Positions 42,439-50,836 of a DNA stretch of 64,000 bases are shown here, one piece after another. The notes under the pieces were generated by a model that worked only from the letters and a program-made list of their open reading frames with translations, ran no database searches and was not told the DNA's origin. The stretch is from the NCBI RefSeq assembly GCF_036962685.1, contig NZ_JBALOP010000013.1, positions 1 through 64,000 on the forward strand, read 5' to 3'. Source of the DNA: Ferdinandcohnia sp036962685 (GTDB lineage: Bacteria > Bacillota > Bacilli > Bacillales > Bacillaceae_L). Both the position numbers and the translations under genes were made by a program. The first letter of the stretch is position 1, and each line of letters begins with the position of its first letter.

Positions 42439-43416
42439 ATGTTAGTTGAAGACCAAGTATTAAGAGATCAATGGGTAGTTGCAGCAAGAGCTGAAACTAT
42501 TAAAGAAGAGCCACAACAAGTGATTGTATTAGGTGAAAGAATCGTTTTATTTAGAACCGAAGAAGGAATTCATGCATTTAAAGACCTTTGTATACACCGT
42601 GGTGCTGCACTTTCACTAGGCTGTGTTAAGGATGGTCAGCTCGTTTGTCCATATCATGGTTGGGAATATAATGCTGAGGGAGATTGTACAAAAATTCCAC
42701 AGTTACCTGAAGGAAGAAAGATCCCATTAAAAGCCAAGGCGATTAAATATTCTTGTCGAGAAGAATATGGTTACGTATGGGTGAATTTAAATAATAACAA
42801 TCCAAAAATGTTTACATATCGCCCATTTCTTGATGAAGGCTATCACAATGTCTTATGGGGACAAACAGAAATCAATGCAAAGCCACCTAGGGTTGTTGAA
42901 AATTTCCTAGATGTTGGTCACCTTGCTTTTGTTCACGTAGGCTATTTGGGTGTTGAAGACAAACCTGTAATTAGTGATTATTATGTTCACCAGGATGAAG
43001 AGCGTATCTATTCTGATGAAATTGCGATCTTCCAACCAGATCCAGACGGAACTGGGGTTGCTAAGGACGTTTATTATACATACGAAATTTTCAATCCTCT
43101 TGTTGTTCAATTTACGAAGAGAGACCCAGATAATGATAATAAAATGTCAATTATACTTATGATTCAACCGGTTACCGAAGAAAAATCAATTGCTCATGGA
43201 ATTATTTCTTTTAACTATGACACTGGAACGTCTGATGAAGAAACAGTAAAGTTCCAAGATATGATTTTTGCGCAGGACAAGCCAATTGTTGAAAATCAAA
43301 AGCCAGAAGATCTTCCATTGGATTTACAAGTAGAGCTTTCATTAAAATCAGACCGCATGAGTATCGCATATCGCCAGTATTTGAAAAAAATAGGTGTTAC
43401 ATTAGGAACAGCCTAA
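42439..43416 (+). CDS. Rieske non-heme iron oxygenase, alpha subunit
   Basis: A 325-residue oxygenase. The Rieske [2Fe-2S] ligands are Cys51, His53, Cys70 and His73 (CIHRGAA, CPYHGW). The mononuclear iron motif NFLDVGHLAFVH gives His161 and His166 with the bridging Asp158. The length and layout fit the single-component VanA/HpxD-like group that needs a separate reductase, which is not in the window. The NCS2 permease next door suggests a purine (hypoxanthine as for HpxD, or a methylxanthine) as substrate; this is inference. The ATG has AAGGAGG 7 nt upstream. Confidence 0.9.
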   Translation: MLVEDQVLRDQWVVAARAETIKEEPQQVIVLGERIVLFRTEEGIHAFKDLCIHRGAALSLGCVKDGQLVCPYHGWEYNAEGDCTKIPQLPEGRKIPLKAKAIKYSCREEYGYVWVNLNNNNPKMFTYRPFLDEGYHNVLWGQTEINAKPPRVVENFLDVGHLAFVHVGYLGVEDKPVISDYYVHQDEERIYSDEIAIFQPDPDGTGVAKDVYYTYEIFNPLVVQFTKRDPDNDNKMSIILMIQPVTEEKSIAHGIISFNYDTGTSDEETVKFQDMIFAQDKPIVENQKPEDLPLDLQVELSLKSDRMSIAYRQYLKKIGVTLGTA

Positions 43417-43422
43417 CATTGA

Positions 43423-43472
43423 AAAAAGGTGCCAATCCCCTATTCTTGCGGGAATTGATTGGCACCTTTTTA
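43423..43472 (+). terminator. Terminator of the Rieske gene
   Basis: AAAAGGTGCCAATC pairs with GATTGGCACCTTTT around a loop with further partial pairing and is followed by a T-rich run. It overlaps the predicted 3' end of the phospholipase-like reading frame. Confidence 0.88.
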
Positions 43473-43559
43473 TATTCTAAATAAATTTTTAAATCTCATC
43501 ACATTATAAAAAAAGGCAGCATCTCTTCCCTCTTTTGTATATCGATTTCTCTGTTGTCG

Positions 43560-43736
43560 TTAACACTCCATAAAAGCCAAGTCACATTCCCGTGATGGGC
43601 CATATCGTCTATAACATAGGTCATGTCTCATACAACATGAATCTACCATGTTTGTGGGTGGACCAGATCCACCACAGCCTGGGCCACACCATCTATAGCC
43701 AGGCATACAAAAACCTAACCCTCTTTTCTCGCTCAT
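43560..43736 (-). CDS. Phospholipase A2-like small protein, probably cut by a stop codon
   Basis: The 58-residue frame starts MSEKRGLGFCMPG and contains YRWCGPGCGGSGPPT, the Ca2+-binding loop pattern of phospholipase A2, then DSCCMRHDLCYRRYG with the catalytic His-Asp, and CDLAF with the second Asp. It has eight cysteines. AAGGAGGGG lies 7 nt before the ATG. After the TAA at 43560 the same frame continues for 29 sense codons (RQQRNRYTKEGRD and so on) to a stop at 43470, so a single nonsense change may have shortened an 87-residue protein. I recall similar Bacillus proteins annotated as parvovirus coat VP1-like. Confidence 0.72.
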   Translation of the reverse strand: MSEKRGLGFCMPGYRWCGPGCGGSGPPTNMVDSCCMRHDLCYRRYGPSRECDLAFMEC

Positions 43737-43894
43737 AACACTCCCCTCCTTTTCATTCGAACTATACTAATAAAATATGTAGTGATTTTATGAAAGGAAG
43801 GGCTATTGCCAAGGATTTCTTTAACACTATTAAAAAAGAATTGAAAAATCTGATAAAGGTTTGTTACTATAACATTATTATCATTGACCGATAT

Positions 43895-43918
43895 CAAAGG
43901 CCCATTGCCTTTTTTTAT
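43895..43918 (+). terminator. Small terminator-like hairpin in the MFS gene leader
   Basis: AAAGGC / GCCTTT with a 5-nt loop followed by TTTTTTT, 21 bp before the MFS start codon. It could be an attenuator or the end of an unseen short transcript. Confidence 0.5.
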
Positions 43919-43938
43919 AACTAAATAAGGAGATTTAA

Positions 43939-45189
43939 ATGATGAGAAAATTTCATTATGCGTGGATTATTGTTTTTGTTACCTTCCTCGCATTCTTAGC
44001 TGTTCAAGGAGGTAGACTTGCGTTTGGTGCCTTCGTGGAGCCATGGGAACAGGACCTACATATGGACAGGGCAACAACTTCACTTATTTCGACAATAAGT
44101 TTTGTCATTTACGGGTTATCGCAGCCTTTTATTGGAAGATTAATAGACCGGTATGGTGCGCGCCTCATTTTATCAATTAGTACTTTTATTGTAGGCATTA
44201 GTTTCCTTTTAATCACTTTTGTTACACAAGCCTGGCAATTATTCATCCTCTATTCCCTAGTATCAGTTGGTGTTGGTGGCGCATCTAACGTTGCTGGCAC
44301 GGTTCTTATTACCAATTGGTTTAATAAAAAACGTGGTCTTGCGTTGGGAATTATGGAAGCCGGCTTTGGGTTTGGACAAATGCTCCTTGTCCCAGGCTCC
44401 CTTATGTTAATTCAATGGTTTGATTGGAGAACAACGATTTTTATTTTAGGGGCCTTGTTAATTATCATTGTTTTCCCTGTCGTTCTTTTCTTTTTACGCA
44501 ATCATCCGGATGAAAAAGCGCTGGAGCCTTTGGGCGGAAAACCGAATGAGGAAAATGAAGCTGAGAGAGAATCCGAAAATAAATCTGTTTCACTAAAAAC
44601 TCTTTTTAAAATGCGTCAATTTTGGTTTTTAATGCTACCATTTGCTGTCTGTGGGTTTACAACAACTGGTTTGATGGATACGCATTTAATTCCTTTGTCC
44701 CATCACCATGGCTTTTCATCTACAGTGACGGGTACTGCAGTAAGTATTTTAGCAGCTTGTAATATTATAGGCATCTTGCTTTCTGGTATTATCATAGATT
44801 ATTGGAGCAGCCGTAAGCTACTAGTGTTTATTTATTTTACCCGTGCTTTATCAATAGGCATTTTAGTATTCTCTCATAACACTATGTTGTTGTTGATATT
44901 TGCGGCCATTTTTGGATTCGTTGATTTTGCGACAGTAGCACCAACTCAACTATTGCTAACTCAATATTTTAAAAACTTTTCAATTGGGTTTATTGTTGGA
45001 TTTTTGTCTCTTAGCCATCAAATAGGTTCCGCATTAGGTGCTTTTATCCCAGGATTTTTATTTAGTAAATATGGCAATTACGACTTATCTCTTTACATTT
45101 CAATCCTAATTGTTCTAGTTGCAGCGATTATGAATCTATTATTACCTGAACCGAATCAAATAAAGATGGTTGATAAAAGGGCGAGCTGA
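43939..45189 (+). CDS. MFS transporter (monocarboxylate/oxalate:formate type)
   Basis: A 416-residue protein with 12 predicted helices split by a charged loop near residues 195-220. The N-half carries FGAFVEPWEQDLHMDRATTSLI and GRLIDRYGARLILSI, the MFS motif A variant of the OFA/MCT subgroup. AAGGAG precedes the ATG by 7 nt. The likely substrate is a small carboxylate or purine breakdown product, but this is not decided by sequence. It lies downstream of the Rieske and phospholipase-like genes but has its own leader. Confidence 0.85.
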   Translation: MMRKFHYAWIIVFVTFLAFLAVQGGRLAFGAFVEPWEQDLHMDRATTSLISTISFVIYGLSQPFIGRLIDRYGARLILSISTFIVGISFLLITFVTQAWQLFILYSLVSVGVGGASNVAGTVLITNWFNKKRGLALGIMEAGFGFGQMLLVPGSLMLIQWFDWRTTIFILGALLIIIVFPVVLFFLRNHPDEKALEPLGGKPNEENEAERESENKSVSLKTLFKMRQFWFLMLPFAVCGFTTTGLMDTHLIPLSHHHGFSSTVTGTAVSILAACNIIGILLSGIIIDYWSSRKLLVFIYFTRALSIGILVFSHNTMLLLIFAAIFGFVDFATVAPTQLLLTQYFKNFSIGFIVGFLSLSHQIGSALGAFIPGFLFSKYGNYDLSLYISILIVLVAAIMNLLLPEPNQIKMVDKRAS

Positions 45190-45214
45190 AAGATTTAAGC
45201 TTTGCCCTTTTTAT
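45175..45214 (+). terminator. Terminator of the MFS gene
   Basis: AAAGGGCGAGCT / AGCTTTGCCCTTT forms the stem and a T run follows; the stem overlaps the stop codon. Confidence 0.8.
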
Positions 45215-45255
45215 TACTCCTAATTCCTATTAATAAAAAATAGAACCATTGTCAT

Positions 45256-45285
45256 TTGAATTCTTGTTGGGCAATGGTGTAAAAT
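45256..45285 (+). promoter_or_regulatory. Probable SigA promoter of the DUF502 gene
   Basis: TTGAAT, 18-bp spacer, TAAAAT, upstream of the gene starting at 45337. Confidence 0.5.
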
Positions 45286-45336
45286 CTTTAAGCAGCACAG
45301 ACTTTTAGCTAATAGGGAAATAAGGAGAAATATGAT

Positions 45337-45909
45337 ATGAAAAGCGTTTTAAGAAATTTTATTAATGGAATCTTAACAATTGTTCCAATTATTTTAGTTG
45401 TGTATGTGGTTTTTAAAGTGTTTTTGTTTTTAGATGGAATTTTGGGGAACTTCCTCAAGCCTTATTTTAGAGAGGATTATATACCTGGAATTGGATTATT
45501 GCTTACGTTTGTTGTCATTACAATCTTAGGATGGTTATCAACGAGAGTATTTGCGGGGGCTATTTTTCGTTTAATTGACAGGTTGTTAGAAAAAATCCCG
45601 TTAATTAAAACCTTATACTCTGTTATCAAAGATACATTTAATTCATTTCTTGGAGAAAAGAAGTCCTTTTCAAAGGTTGCTCTTGTGACGATTCCTGGAA
45701 CGGATGTAAAAGCTATTGGTTTTATTACGACTGAAGATGTGGAAAGTTTTTATGATCCATTGAAGGACTATGTGGCTGTTTATATTCAGCAAAGCTTCCA
45801 AATTGCCGGATTCACCTTCCTTATTCCGAAGGATGAAGTAGAAATTATTGATGTCAAACCTGAGGATGCAATGAAATTTATAGTATCTGGAGGGATGACA
45901 TCTAAATAA
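45337..45909 (+). CDS. DUF502 family membrane protein
   Basis: A 190-residue protein with two transmembrane helices (about 8-30 and 48-70) followed by a soluble domain. The segments NGILTIVPIILVVYVVFK, YIPGIGLLLTFVVITILGWL, LIDRLLEKIPLIKTLYSVIKD and GFITTEDV match the DUF502/LIAT1-type family. The function is unknown. AAGGAG lies about 10 nt before the ATG. Confidence 0.88.
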   Translation: MKSVLRNFINGILTIVPIILVVYVVFKVFLFLDGILGNFLKPYFREDYIPGIGLLLTFVVITILGWLSTRVFAGAIFRLIDRLLEKIPLIKTLYSVIKDTFNSFLGEKKSFSKVALVTIPGTDVKAIGFITTEDVESFYDPLKDYVAVYIQQSFQIAGFTFLIPKDEVEIIDVKPEDAMKFIVSGGMTSK

Positions 45910-45937
45910 AAGATATAAATTTACAATGATAGAAAAA

Positions 45938-45974
45938 GAATGTACAATTAGAAAATTTGTATGTTCTTTTTATT
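45938..45974 (+). terminator. Terminator of the DUF502 gene
   Basis: AAAGAATGTACA / TGTATGTTCTTT (two wobble pairs) and a T run. Confidence 0.7.
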
Positions 45975-46000
45975 AGTTTACATAATGATATTACATTAAA

Positions 46001-46573
46001 CTACAGATGCTTTTCATAACATGCACATTCATGTACTCTATTAAACTTGTCTTTTATCATTTTACGGTCCTTACCTACATAATGTGCAAAGGTATAGACT
46101 GGTTTTAGGTCAGAAATTTTACTCTCAAGATCTTCACTCCCCTCCAGGTATACATGCAAATAGGAATCTACCTTCAGGAAGCCTCTTTTTTCGTACCAAT
46201 TTTGGACCCATTTGTCATCTCTTGTCCACGCTTCAAATCGATTTAAATTCTTTGTTCTTGCTATTTGCTCTGCCTTTCTGAGCAACTGTCCGCCTATTCC
46301 CTCCCTCCTATAATCAGGATGAACTGCAATATGCCATATCATGCCGCCAAGTCCACTACCTCGTGAGCAAACTGTTCTTTCCTCAATTTCATATTCAATG
46401 TCCAATAATCCTACAACAAGGCCATTTTCAACCGCTACTAATTCGATTGATGGATTTTCGTATTTTTCTTTTTCCCGTAGTACATTATCAAAATACGCTG
46501 TGTCTAAAAATGATAACACCCTGCAGCGCACCCAACTAACTTCGTCAGTACTCTTGTATTCTCTTATATCCAT
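46001..46573 (-). CDS. GNAT family N-acetyltransferase
   Basis: A 190-residue acetyltransferase. The acetyl-CoA loop is at HPDYRREGIGGQLLRKAE (motif A, Arg/Gln-x-x-Gly-x-Gly type, about 104-121), preceded by the strand MIWHIAVH and followed by FEAWTRDDKWVQNWYEKRGFLKV. Substrate unknown. Single gene. Confidence 0.92.
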   Translation of the reverse strand: MDIREYKSTDEVSWVRCRVLSFLDTAYFDNVLREKEKYENPSIELVAVENGLVVGLLDIEYEIEERTVCSRGSGLGGMIWHIAVHPDYRREGIGGQLLRKAEQIARTKNLNRFEAWTRDDKWVQNWYEKRGFLKVDSYLHVYLEGSEDLESKISDLKPVYTFAHYVGKDRKMIKDKFNRVHECACYEKHL

Positions 46574-46678
46574 TGCCTTCCCCTCCTAATAAAATTTTAT
46601 GAACCAAAAAAAATTTCACACATATATTATCGAGTAAATATTTGGGCTCTTATTATGAATTTTTATGAGGTGATACAC

Positions 46679-46894
46679 ATGTATGTTGTTCATTACTTTG
46701 AAAACAAAAATCTCTTATTAACACAGCTGGTGCAAAATGTACCTTCCGTTGATGAAGTGGTCAAAATAAAAGGACGAAAAGGCAAAGTTACCAAAATAAC
46801 GGATATCGACGAAAGAAATGTCCATGTCCAGATTGAGCTAGAACGTATTGTGAAAAAGAAAGCTGTAGATGATTCAAAAAAGAGACGAAGATAA
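46679..46894 (+). CDS. Small basic protein with KOW-like segment
   Basis: A 71-residue protein starting MYVVHYFENKNLLLTQLVQNVPS, with VVKIKGRKGKVTKITDIDERNVHVQIELE, a KOW/Tudor-like beta pattern, and a Lys/Arg-rich tail. GAGGTGAT lies just before the ATG at 46679; an earlier in-frame ATG at 46655 lacks a site. It may bind RNA. I do not recognise it with certainty; it resembles small YkvS-type Bacillus proteins. Confidence 0.65.
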   Translation: MYVVHYFENKNLLLTQLVQNVPSVDEVVKIKGRKGKVTKITDIDERNVHVQIELERIVKKKAVDDSKKRRR

Positions 46895-46941
46895 ACCACA
46901 CTGAAACGCATATTTTTAAAGCTGAGTTCTTATCTTTCAAC

Positions 46942-46976
46942 AAAAAAGCCTGTTCCTACTATTCAGAAACAGGCCT
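46942..46976 (-). terminator. Terminator of the pncA-pncB-nadE operon
   Basis: On the minus strand GGCCTGTTTC / GGAACAGGCTT-type stem (with one mismatch) is followed by TTTTTTG. Confidence 0.8.
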
Positions 46977-46980
46977 ATTA

Positions 46981-47799
46981 CTATTTCCACCACTCATCGA
47001 ACATGCTTGCTGGCATATGTCGTTTGTGTTTGGATATTTGATAACGTTTTTCAATTTTATCCGCTTCTTCTTTTGGTACTGCTTTTCCTTCCAAATAATC
47101 ATCTAGAAGATCATAACTGATTCCTAGCTCGGTTTCATCAGCTTGCAATGGTTTTACATCTAATAAATCGGCTGTTGGAACCTTTAAATACAGACGTTCC
47201 TCTGCACCTAATTCCTTCAAAAGGGCGCGTCCTTGTCGTTTGGTTAGCCCAGTTAATGGCATTAAGTCGGCTCCGCCGTCCCCAAATTTCGTAAAGAAAC
47301 CTGTGATTGCTTCAGCGGCATGGTCTGTTCCAACCACTAATAAATTATGCATTCCTCCAACCGCATATTGCACAATCATTCTTTCTCTTGCCTTTACATT
47401 TCCTTTATTAAAATCACTAATTTCTTCGGAAGTCGATTGCTTGTACTCAGTCACAAACGCATCAACTGTTGTAGCAATATCAAAGGTTATCGCTTTATCT
47501 GGCTTGATAAATGATAATGCTGCCTTGGCATCATCTTCATCCTTTTGAAAACGATATGGCAAACGAACAGCAATAAAGGTCGCATCCTGCCCCTCGTTTC
47601 GAAGTTCTTCAACCGCCAATTGGCAAAGCTTTCCCGCTAATGTTGAATCCTGACCACCACTAATGCCCAACACAAATCCATTCGTCTTACTTTTTAACAG
47701 ATAATCTTTTAAAAAATGAACCCTGCGTTTAATTTCTTCTTTTGGATCAATAGTGGGTTTAACATGTAATTCTTTCATAATCTGTTGCTGAATACTCAT
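46981..47799 (-). CDS. nadE: NH3-dependent NAD+ synthetase
   Basis: A 272-residue synthetase of the N-type ATP pyrophosphatase family. The PP-loop GISGGQDSTLAGKL lies near residue 45, and TDHAAEAITGFFTKFGDGGADLMPLTGLTKRQGRALL is highly typical of bacterial NadE. It converts nicotinic acid adenine dinucleotide to NAD+ with ammonia and ATP. The ATG at 47799 has GGAGGG 7 nt upstream. Last gene of the NAD salvage operon. Confidence 0.97.
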   Translation of the reverse strand: MSIQQQIMKELHVKPTIDPKEEIKRRVHFLKDYLLKSKTNGFVLGISGGQDSTLAGKLCQLAVEELRNEGQDATFIAVRLPYRFQKDEDDAKAALSFIKPDKAITFDIATTVDAFVTEYKQSTSEEISDFNKGNVKARERMIVQYAVGGMHNLLVVGTDHAAEAITGFFTKFGDGGADLMPLTGLTKRQGRALLKELGAEERLYLKVPTADLLDVKPLQADETELGISYDLLDDYLEGKAVPKEEADKIEKRYQISKHKRHMPASMFDEWWK

Positions 47800-47837
47800 G
47801 AAAGTTCCCTCCATTAAAGTTGTTTCGCAACAAACTT

Positions 47838-49313
47838 TTATCCATTAATCTTCCCAATCATTTCTTCAATATTTTCCTTTACTTCTTCAATTCGTTTCAT
47901 TTTATTATTCCAGCATTCCTGACTTAAGTCGACTGGATATTCCTCTGGCATCGTCGTACGCTTATACTCATCCCAAAGCAGTTCTAGGTTTTCATTCAAA
48001 AACGCACGAATCTCTTGTAAAGTCGGAATCTCATATACAAGCTTTCCATTATCAAATATCGTATGCTGCAATTCTCTTGCTTCAAAATTCGTAACAAATT
48101 TACTTATAAAGGTATGAACCGGATGGAACATTTTCAGTCTTTTCTCATTTTGCGGATCTTCGTGCTCGAGTGTAATATAATCACCTTCGGATTTCTGACT
48201 ATTTTTATTGATTATTCTATACACCCGCTTTAATCCCGGTGTTGAAACCTTTTCAGGATTACCGCTTATTTTTATAGTGTCTACCATATCTCCATTTTTA
48301 TCTTCAACTGATACAAGTTTATACACTGCACCTAATGCTGGTTGGTCATAGGCTGTAATAAGCTTGGTGCCGATGCCCCATGAGTCAATTTTTGCCCCTT
48401 GTGATTTTAGGTTGATAATCGTATGTTCATCAAGATCATTTGATGCGACGATTTTAGCGTCTTTAAATCCAGCCTCATCCAGCATTTTTCGTGCTTCTTT
48501 TGACAAATAGGACAGGTCACCGCTATCTAAGCGAATTCCAATAAAATTAATATTGTCTCCTTCTTCCTTCGCAACTTTAATTGCATTCGGAACACCGGAT
48601 TTCAATGTATCATATGTATCCACGAGAAAAACGCAATCTTTATGAGTCTTTGCATAATGCTTAAATGCTTGGTACTCGTCCCTATATGCTTGTACTAATG
48701 AATGTGCATGTGTGCCTGAAATAGGAATATCAAATAATTTGCCAGCACGAACATTCGAGGTTGAATCAAATCCAGCAATATAGGCAGCTCTAGTTCCCCA
48801 AATAGCTGCATCCATTTCTTGAGCACGTCTTGTACCGAATTCCATTGCGGTTTGGTCACCAACAACTTGCTTAATTCGTGAGGCCTTTGTCGCAATCAGA
48901 GTTTGGTAATTGATAATGTTTAAAATGGGGGTTTCTAATAAGACTACTTCACAAATTGGACCTTCAATACGAAGAAGAGGCTCATTAGCAAAAACGATTT
49001 CTCCTTCCTTCATCGAGCGAAGCGTACCTGTAAATCGAAGATCCCTAAGATAGTCAAGAAAATCCTCCTTATATCCCTCTTCCATTAAATAGGAAATATC
49101 TGTTTCACTGAATGAGAAGTTTTCAAGAAAGTGAATCACCCTCTCAAGTCCTGCATAAACAGCATATCCATTTCCAAAAGGTAGTTTCCTAAAATTCAAC
49201 TCAAATACGGCTTTTCGGTTATGTAATCCTTCACGCCAATAAATTTCTGCCATGTTGATTTGATATAAATCTGTATGTAGTGCAATGCTGTCATCGTTAT
49301 AATGTTTATTCAT
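47838..49313 (-). CDS. pncB: Nicotinate phosphoribosyltransferase
   Basis: A 491-residue enzyme. The N-terminal TDLYQINMAEIYWREGLHNRKAVFELNFRKLPFGNGYAVYAGLE, the GTRRAQEMDAAIWGTRAAYIAGFDSTSN region (with the phosphorylated or substrate histidine region following, GTHAHSLVQAY) and the phosphate-binding IRLDSGDL are all present. It makes nicotinate mononucleotide from nicotinate and PRPP. It lies between pncA and nadE, with a 35-bp gap on each side. Confidence 0.96.
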   Translation of the reverse strand: MNKHYNDDSIALHTDLYQINMAEIYWREGLHNRKAVFELNFRKLPFGNGYAVYAGLERVIHFLENFSFSETDISYLMEEGYKEDFLDYLRDLRFTGTLRSMKEGEIVFANEPLLRIEGPICEVVLLETPILNIINYQTLIATKASRIKQVVGDQTAMEFGTRRAQEMDAAIWGTRAAYIAGFDSTSNVRAGKLFDIPISGTHAHSLVQAYRDEYQAFKHYAKTHKDCVFLVDTYDTLKSGVPNAIKVAKEEGDNINFIGIRLDSGDLSYLSKEARKMLDEAGFKDAKIVASNDLDEHTIINLKSQGAKIDSWGIGTKLITAYDQPALGAVYKLVSVEDKNGDMVDTIKISGNPEKVSTPGLKRVYRIINKNSQKSEGDYITLEHEDPQNEKRLKMFHPVHTFISKFVTNFEARELQHTIFDNGKLVYEIPTLQEIRAFLNENLELLWDEYKRTTMPEEYPVDLSQECWNNKMKRIEEVKENIEEMIGKING

Positions 49314-49348
49314 CCAAAATTACCTCCAAAAATACGTGCGATAAGTCT

Positions 49349-49897
49349 TTAGCGAACTTCTGCGCCGATTGAATCCTTAAAATGTCCGAGTGCCCACTCA
49401 TGTCCTGCCTGGTTAAAACTTGCCACAGCAGAACTGTGAATAACAATTTTAAATCCACGGTTATACGCGTCAACAGCTGTATGAAGGACACAAATATCGG
49501 TACAAACACCAACTATATGGACCTCAGTGATACCACGTTCACGCAATTTTATTTCGAGATCCGTGCCTGCAAAAGCAGAATATCTTGTTTTATCCATCCA
49601 ATTTACATTTGGATTTTCTTGTTGCTCATTGAACACTCTTTGCAAATCCCCATAGAGCAATCTACCTGATGTGTCCTCAATATTATGAGGTGGAAACAAT
49701 TTAGTTTCAGGATGTAATTCATCGCCTTCTTTATGAAGATCAATTGCAAATACAACAAAATCCCCATTTGAAATAAATTCTTCCGTAATGCGAACAATAT
49801 CCTTTTCAATTTCTTGACCAGGTTCCCCACAAGTTAATGCTCCGTCACTAGCAACAAAATCATTTGTATAATCTACATTTAACAATGCTTTTTTCAT
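49349..49897 (-). CDS. pncA: Nicotinamidase (isochorismatase-fold)
   Basis: A 182-residue cysteine hydrolase. The catalytic Asp is in NVDYTNDFVASDGALT, the metal region in AIDLHKEGDELHPETKLFPPH, and the nucleophile Cys in VGVCTDICVLHTAVDA. It deaminates nicotinamide to nicotinate and starts the pncA-pncB-nadE salvage operon. Confidence 0.93.
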   Translation of the reverse strand: MKKALLNVDYTNDFVASDGALTCGEPGQEIEKDIVRITEEFISNGDFVVFAIDLHKEGDELHPETKLFPPHNIEDTSGRLLYGDLQRVFNEQQENPNVNWMDKTRYSAFAGTDLEIKLRERGITEVHIVGVCTDICVLHTAVDAYNRGFKIVIHSSAVASFNQAGHEWALGHFKDSIGAEVR

Positions 49898-50097
49898 ACT
49901 TTTTTCCTCCTCTTTAATATAAACATTCTGATGCTTTCATATCAAAAAGATAAGTTTAAATCAGGTTGATGGTTCCTCTAGTGGAAAATTTTATTAGGCT
50001 ATAACGTTTATTTTATATGAATTTAGTTTGTTTTTGAATAGAATTGAACTATTTTGTAAAATCATAAGGGATAATGGAAGAAAAAAAGAGGTTTAAT

Positions 50098-50130
50098 GAA
50101 AAGAAGCCCTAACGTCTTAACGTAGGGCTC
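50098..50130 (-). terminator. Terminator of the DUF1292 gene
   Basis: AGCCCTACG / CGTTAGGGCT-type stem (one mismatch) with TTCTTTTC on the minus strand. Confidence 0.8.
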
Positions 50131-50135
50131 TCGTA

Positions 50136-50414
50136 TTATTCTTCGTCTAATTCCTCATCGAAAATTTCGTCAAAGGCTGCGGATACTTTTTCAAATTCTT
50201 CATCACTTTCAATTGCTGAAAAATCTCCTTCTTCATCAATTTTTAGAAAGAAAATATCGATATCCTCCTCGGTTTCCTCTTCTAAATCTTCAAGAAAGCC
50301 CACTGCTGCATATTCAATCCCTTCAATCGTTACGACTCCAAGTACCTCAACTTCTTGGTCTTCACCTGTTTCGTCACTAATTGAAAAAATTTCTCCAACT
50401 TTTACTTTTTCCAT
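50136..50414 (-). CDS. DUF1292 family acidic protein
   Basis: A 92-residue acidic protein. The motif pattern EVLGVVTIEGIEYAAVGFLE followed by an acidic run and DIFFLKIDEEGDFSAIESDEEFEKVSAAFDEIFDEE matches DUF1292, a small Firmicute family of unknown function. A single gene with terminator. Confidence 0.85.
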   Translation of the reverse strand: MEKVKVGEIFSISDETGEDQEVEVLGVVTIEGIEYAAVGFLEDLEEETEEDIDIFFLKIDEEGDFSAIESDEEFEKVSAAFDEIFDEELDEE

Positions 50415-50565
50415 GCCATTTTCCTCCCCAAATGAATTTTGTTCTAGTTTATCTTTCCAGTGTACAGTTTAAAACATACCTTGTACACATGATATTTCTC
50501 GGGTTAGTAAACAATAATCCCGTGGGAGTATTTTCTCACTAAAAATCAATGTGGAGGGATATACA

Positions 50566-50685
50566 TTGAGTATTCTATTTCGCTTATTCCCAGAGTTGTA
50601 TTATACGTTCGTAAAACTTACGATTTTCATGAGAAGGTTAATTTTTAGACTTCAATATTTATTACGAATCCCAGCTCTTGCGTAG
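50566..50685 (+). CDS. Very small hydrophobic/basic protein, 39 residues
   Basis: A TTG-started frame with GGAGGG 7 nt upstream: MSILFRLFPELYYTFVKL, then TIFMRRLIFRLQYLLRI, ending PALA. It is rich in Leu, Phe and Arg, as in amphipathic or membrane-associated micropeptides. No recognised family. The strong ribosome binding site and the terminator at 50727-50762 support it. Confidence 0.5.
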   Translation: MSILFRLFPELYYTFVKLTIFMRRLIFRLQYLLRIPALA

Positions 50686-50726
50686 AAGGATATTCAATTA
50701 GTATCGTAAATTCTCATTGATGTATG

Positions 50727-50762
50727 AAAAAAGGTAAGCACATTGTAGCTTGCCTTTTTCTT
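50727..50762 (+). terminator. Intrinsic terminator
   Basis: AAAAGGTAAGC / GCTTGCCTTTT forms the stem (one G-T pair) and TTTTTC follows; it ends the small ORF at 50566-50685. Confidence 0.85.
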
Positions 50763-50836
50763 TACAATTTGGTTGAAATTCGTATATTTGTAACTTGAAT
50801 TTATGATATGATAAGGAAAAAAGTGGGAGTAGTTAA

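Noticed and set aside
43560..43562. Selenocysteine or other recoding at the stop in the phospholipase-like gene
   Set aside because: The stop is TAA, not TGA, and no downstream recoding structure is evident apart from the terminator of the opposite gene.
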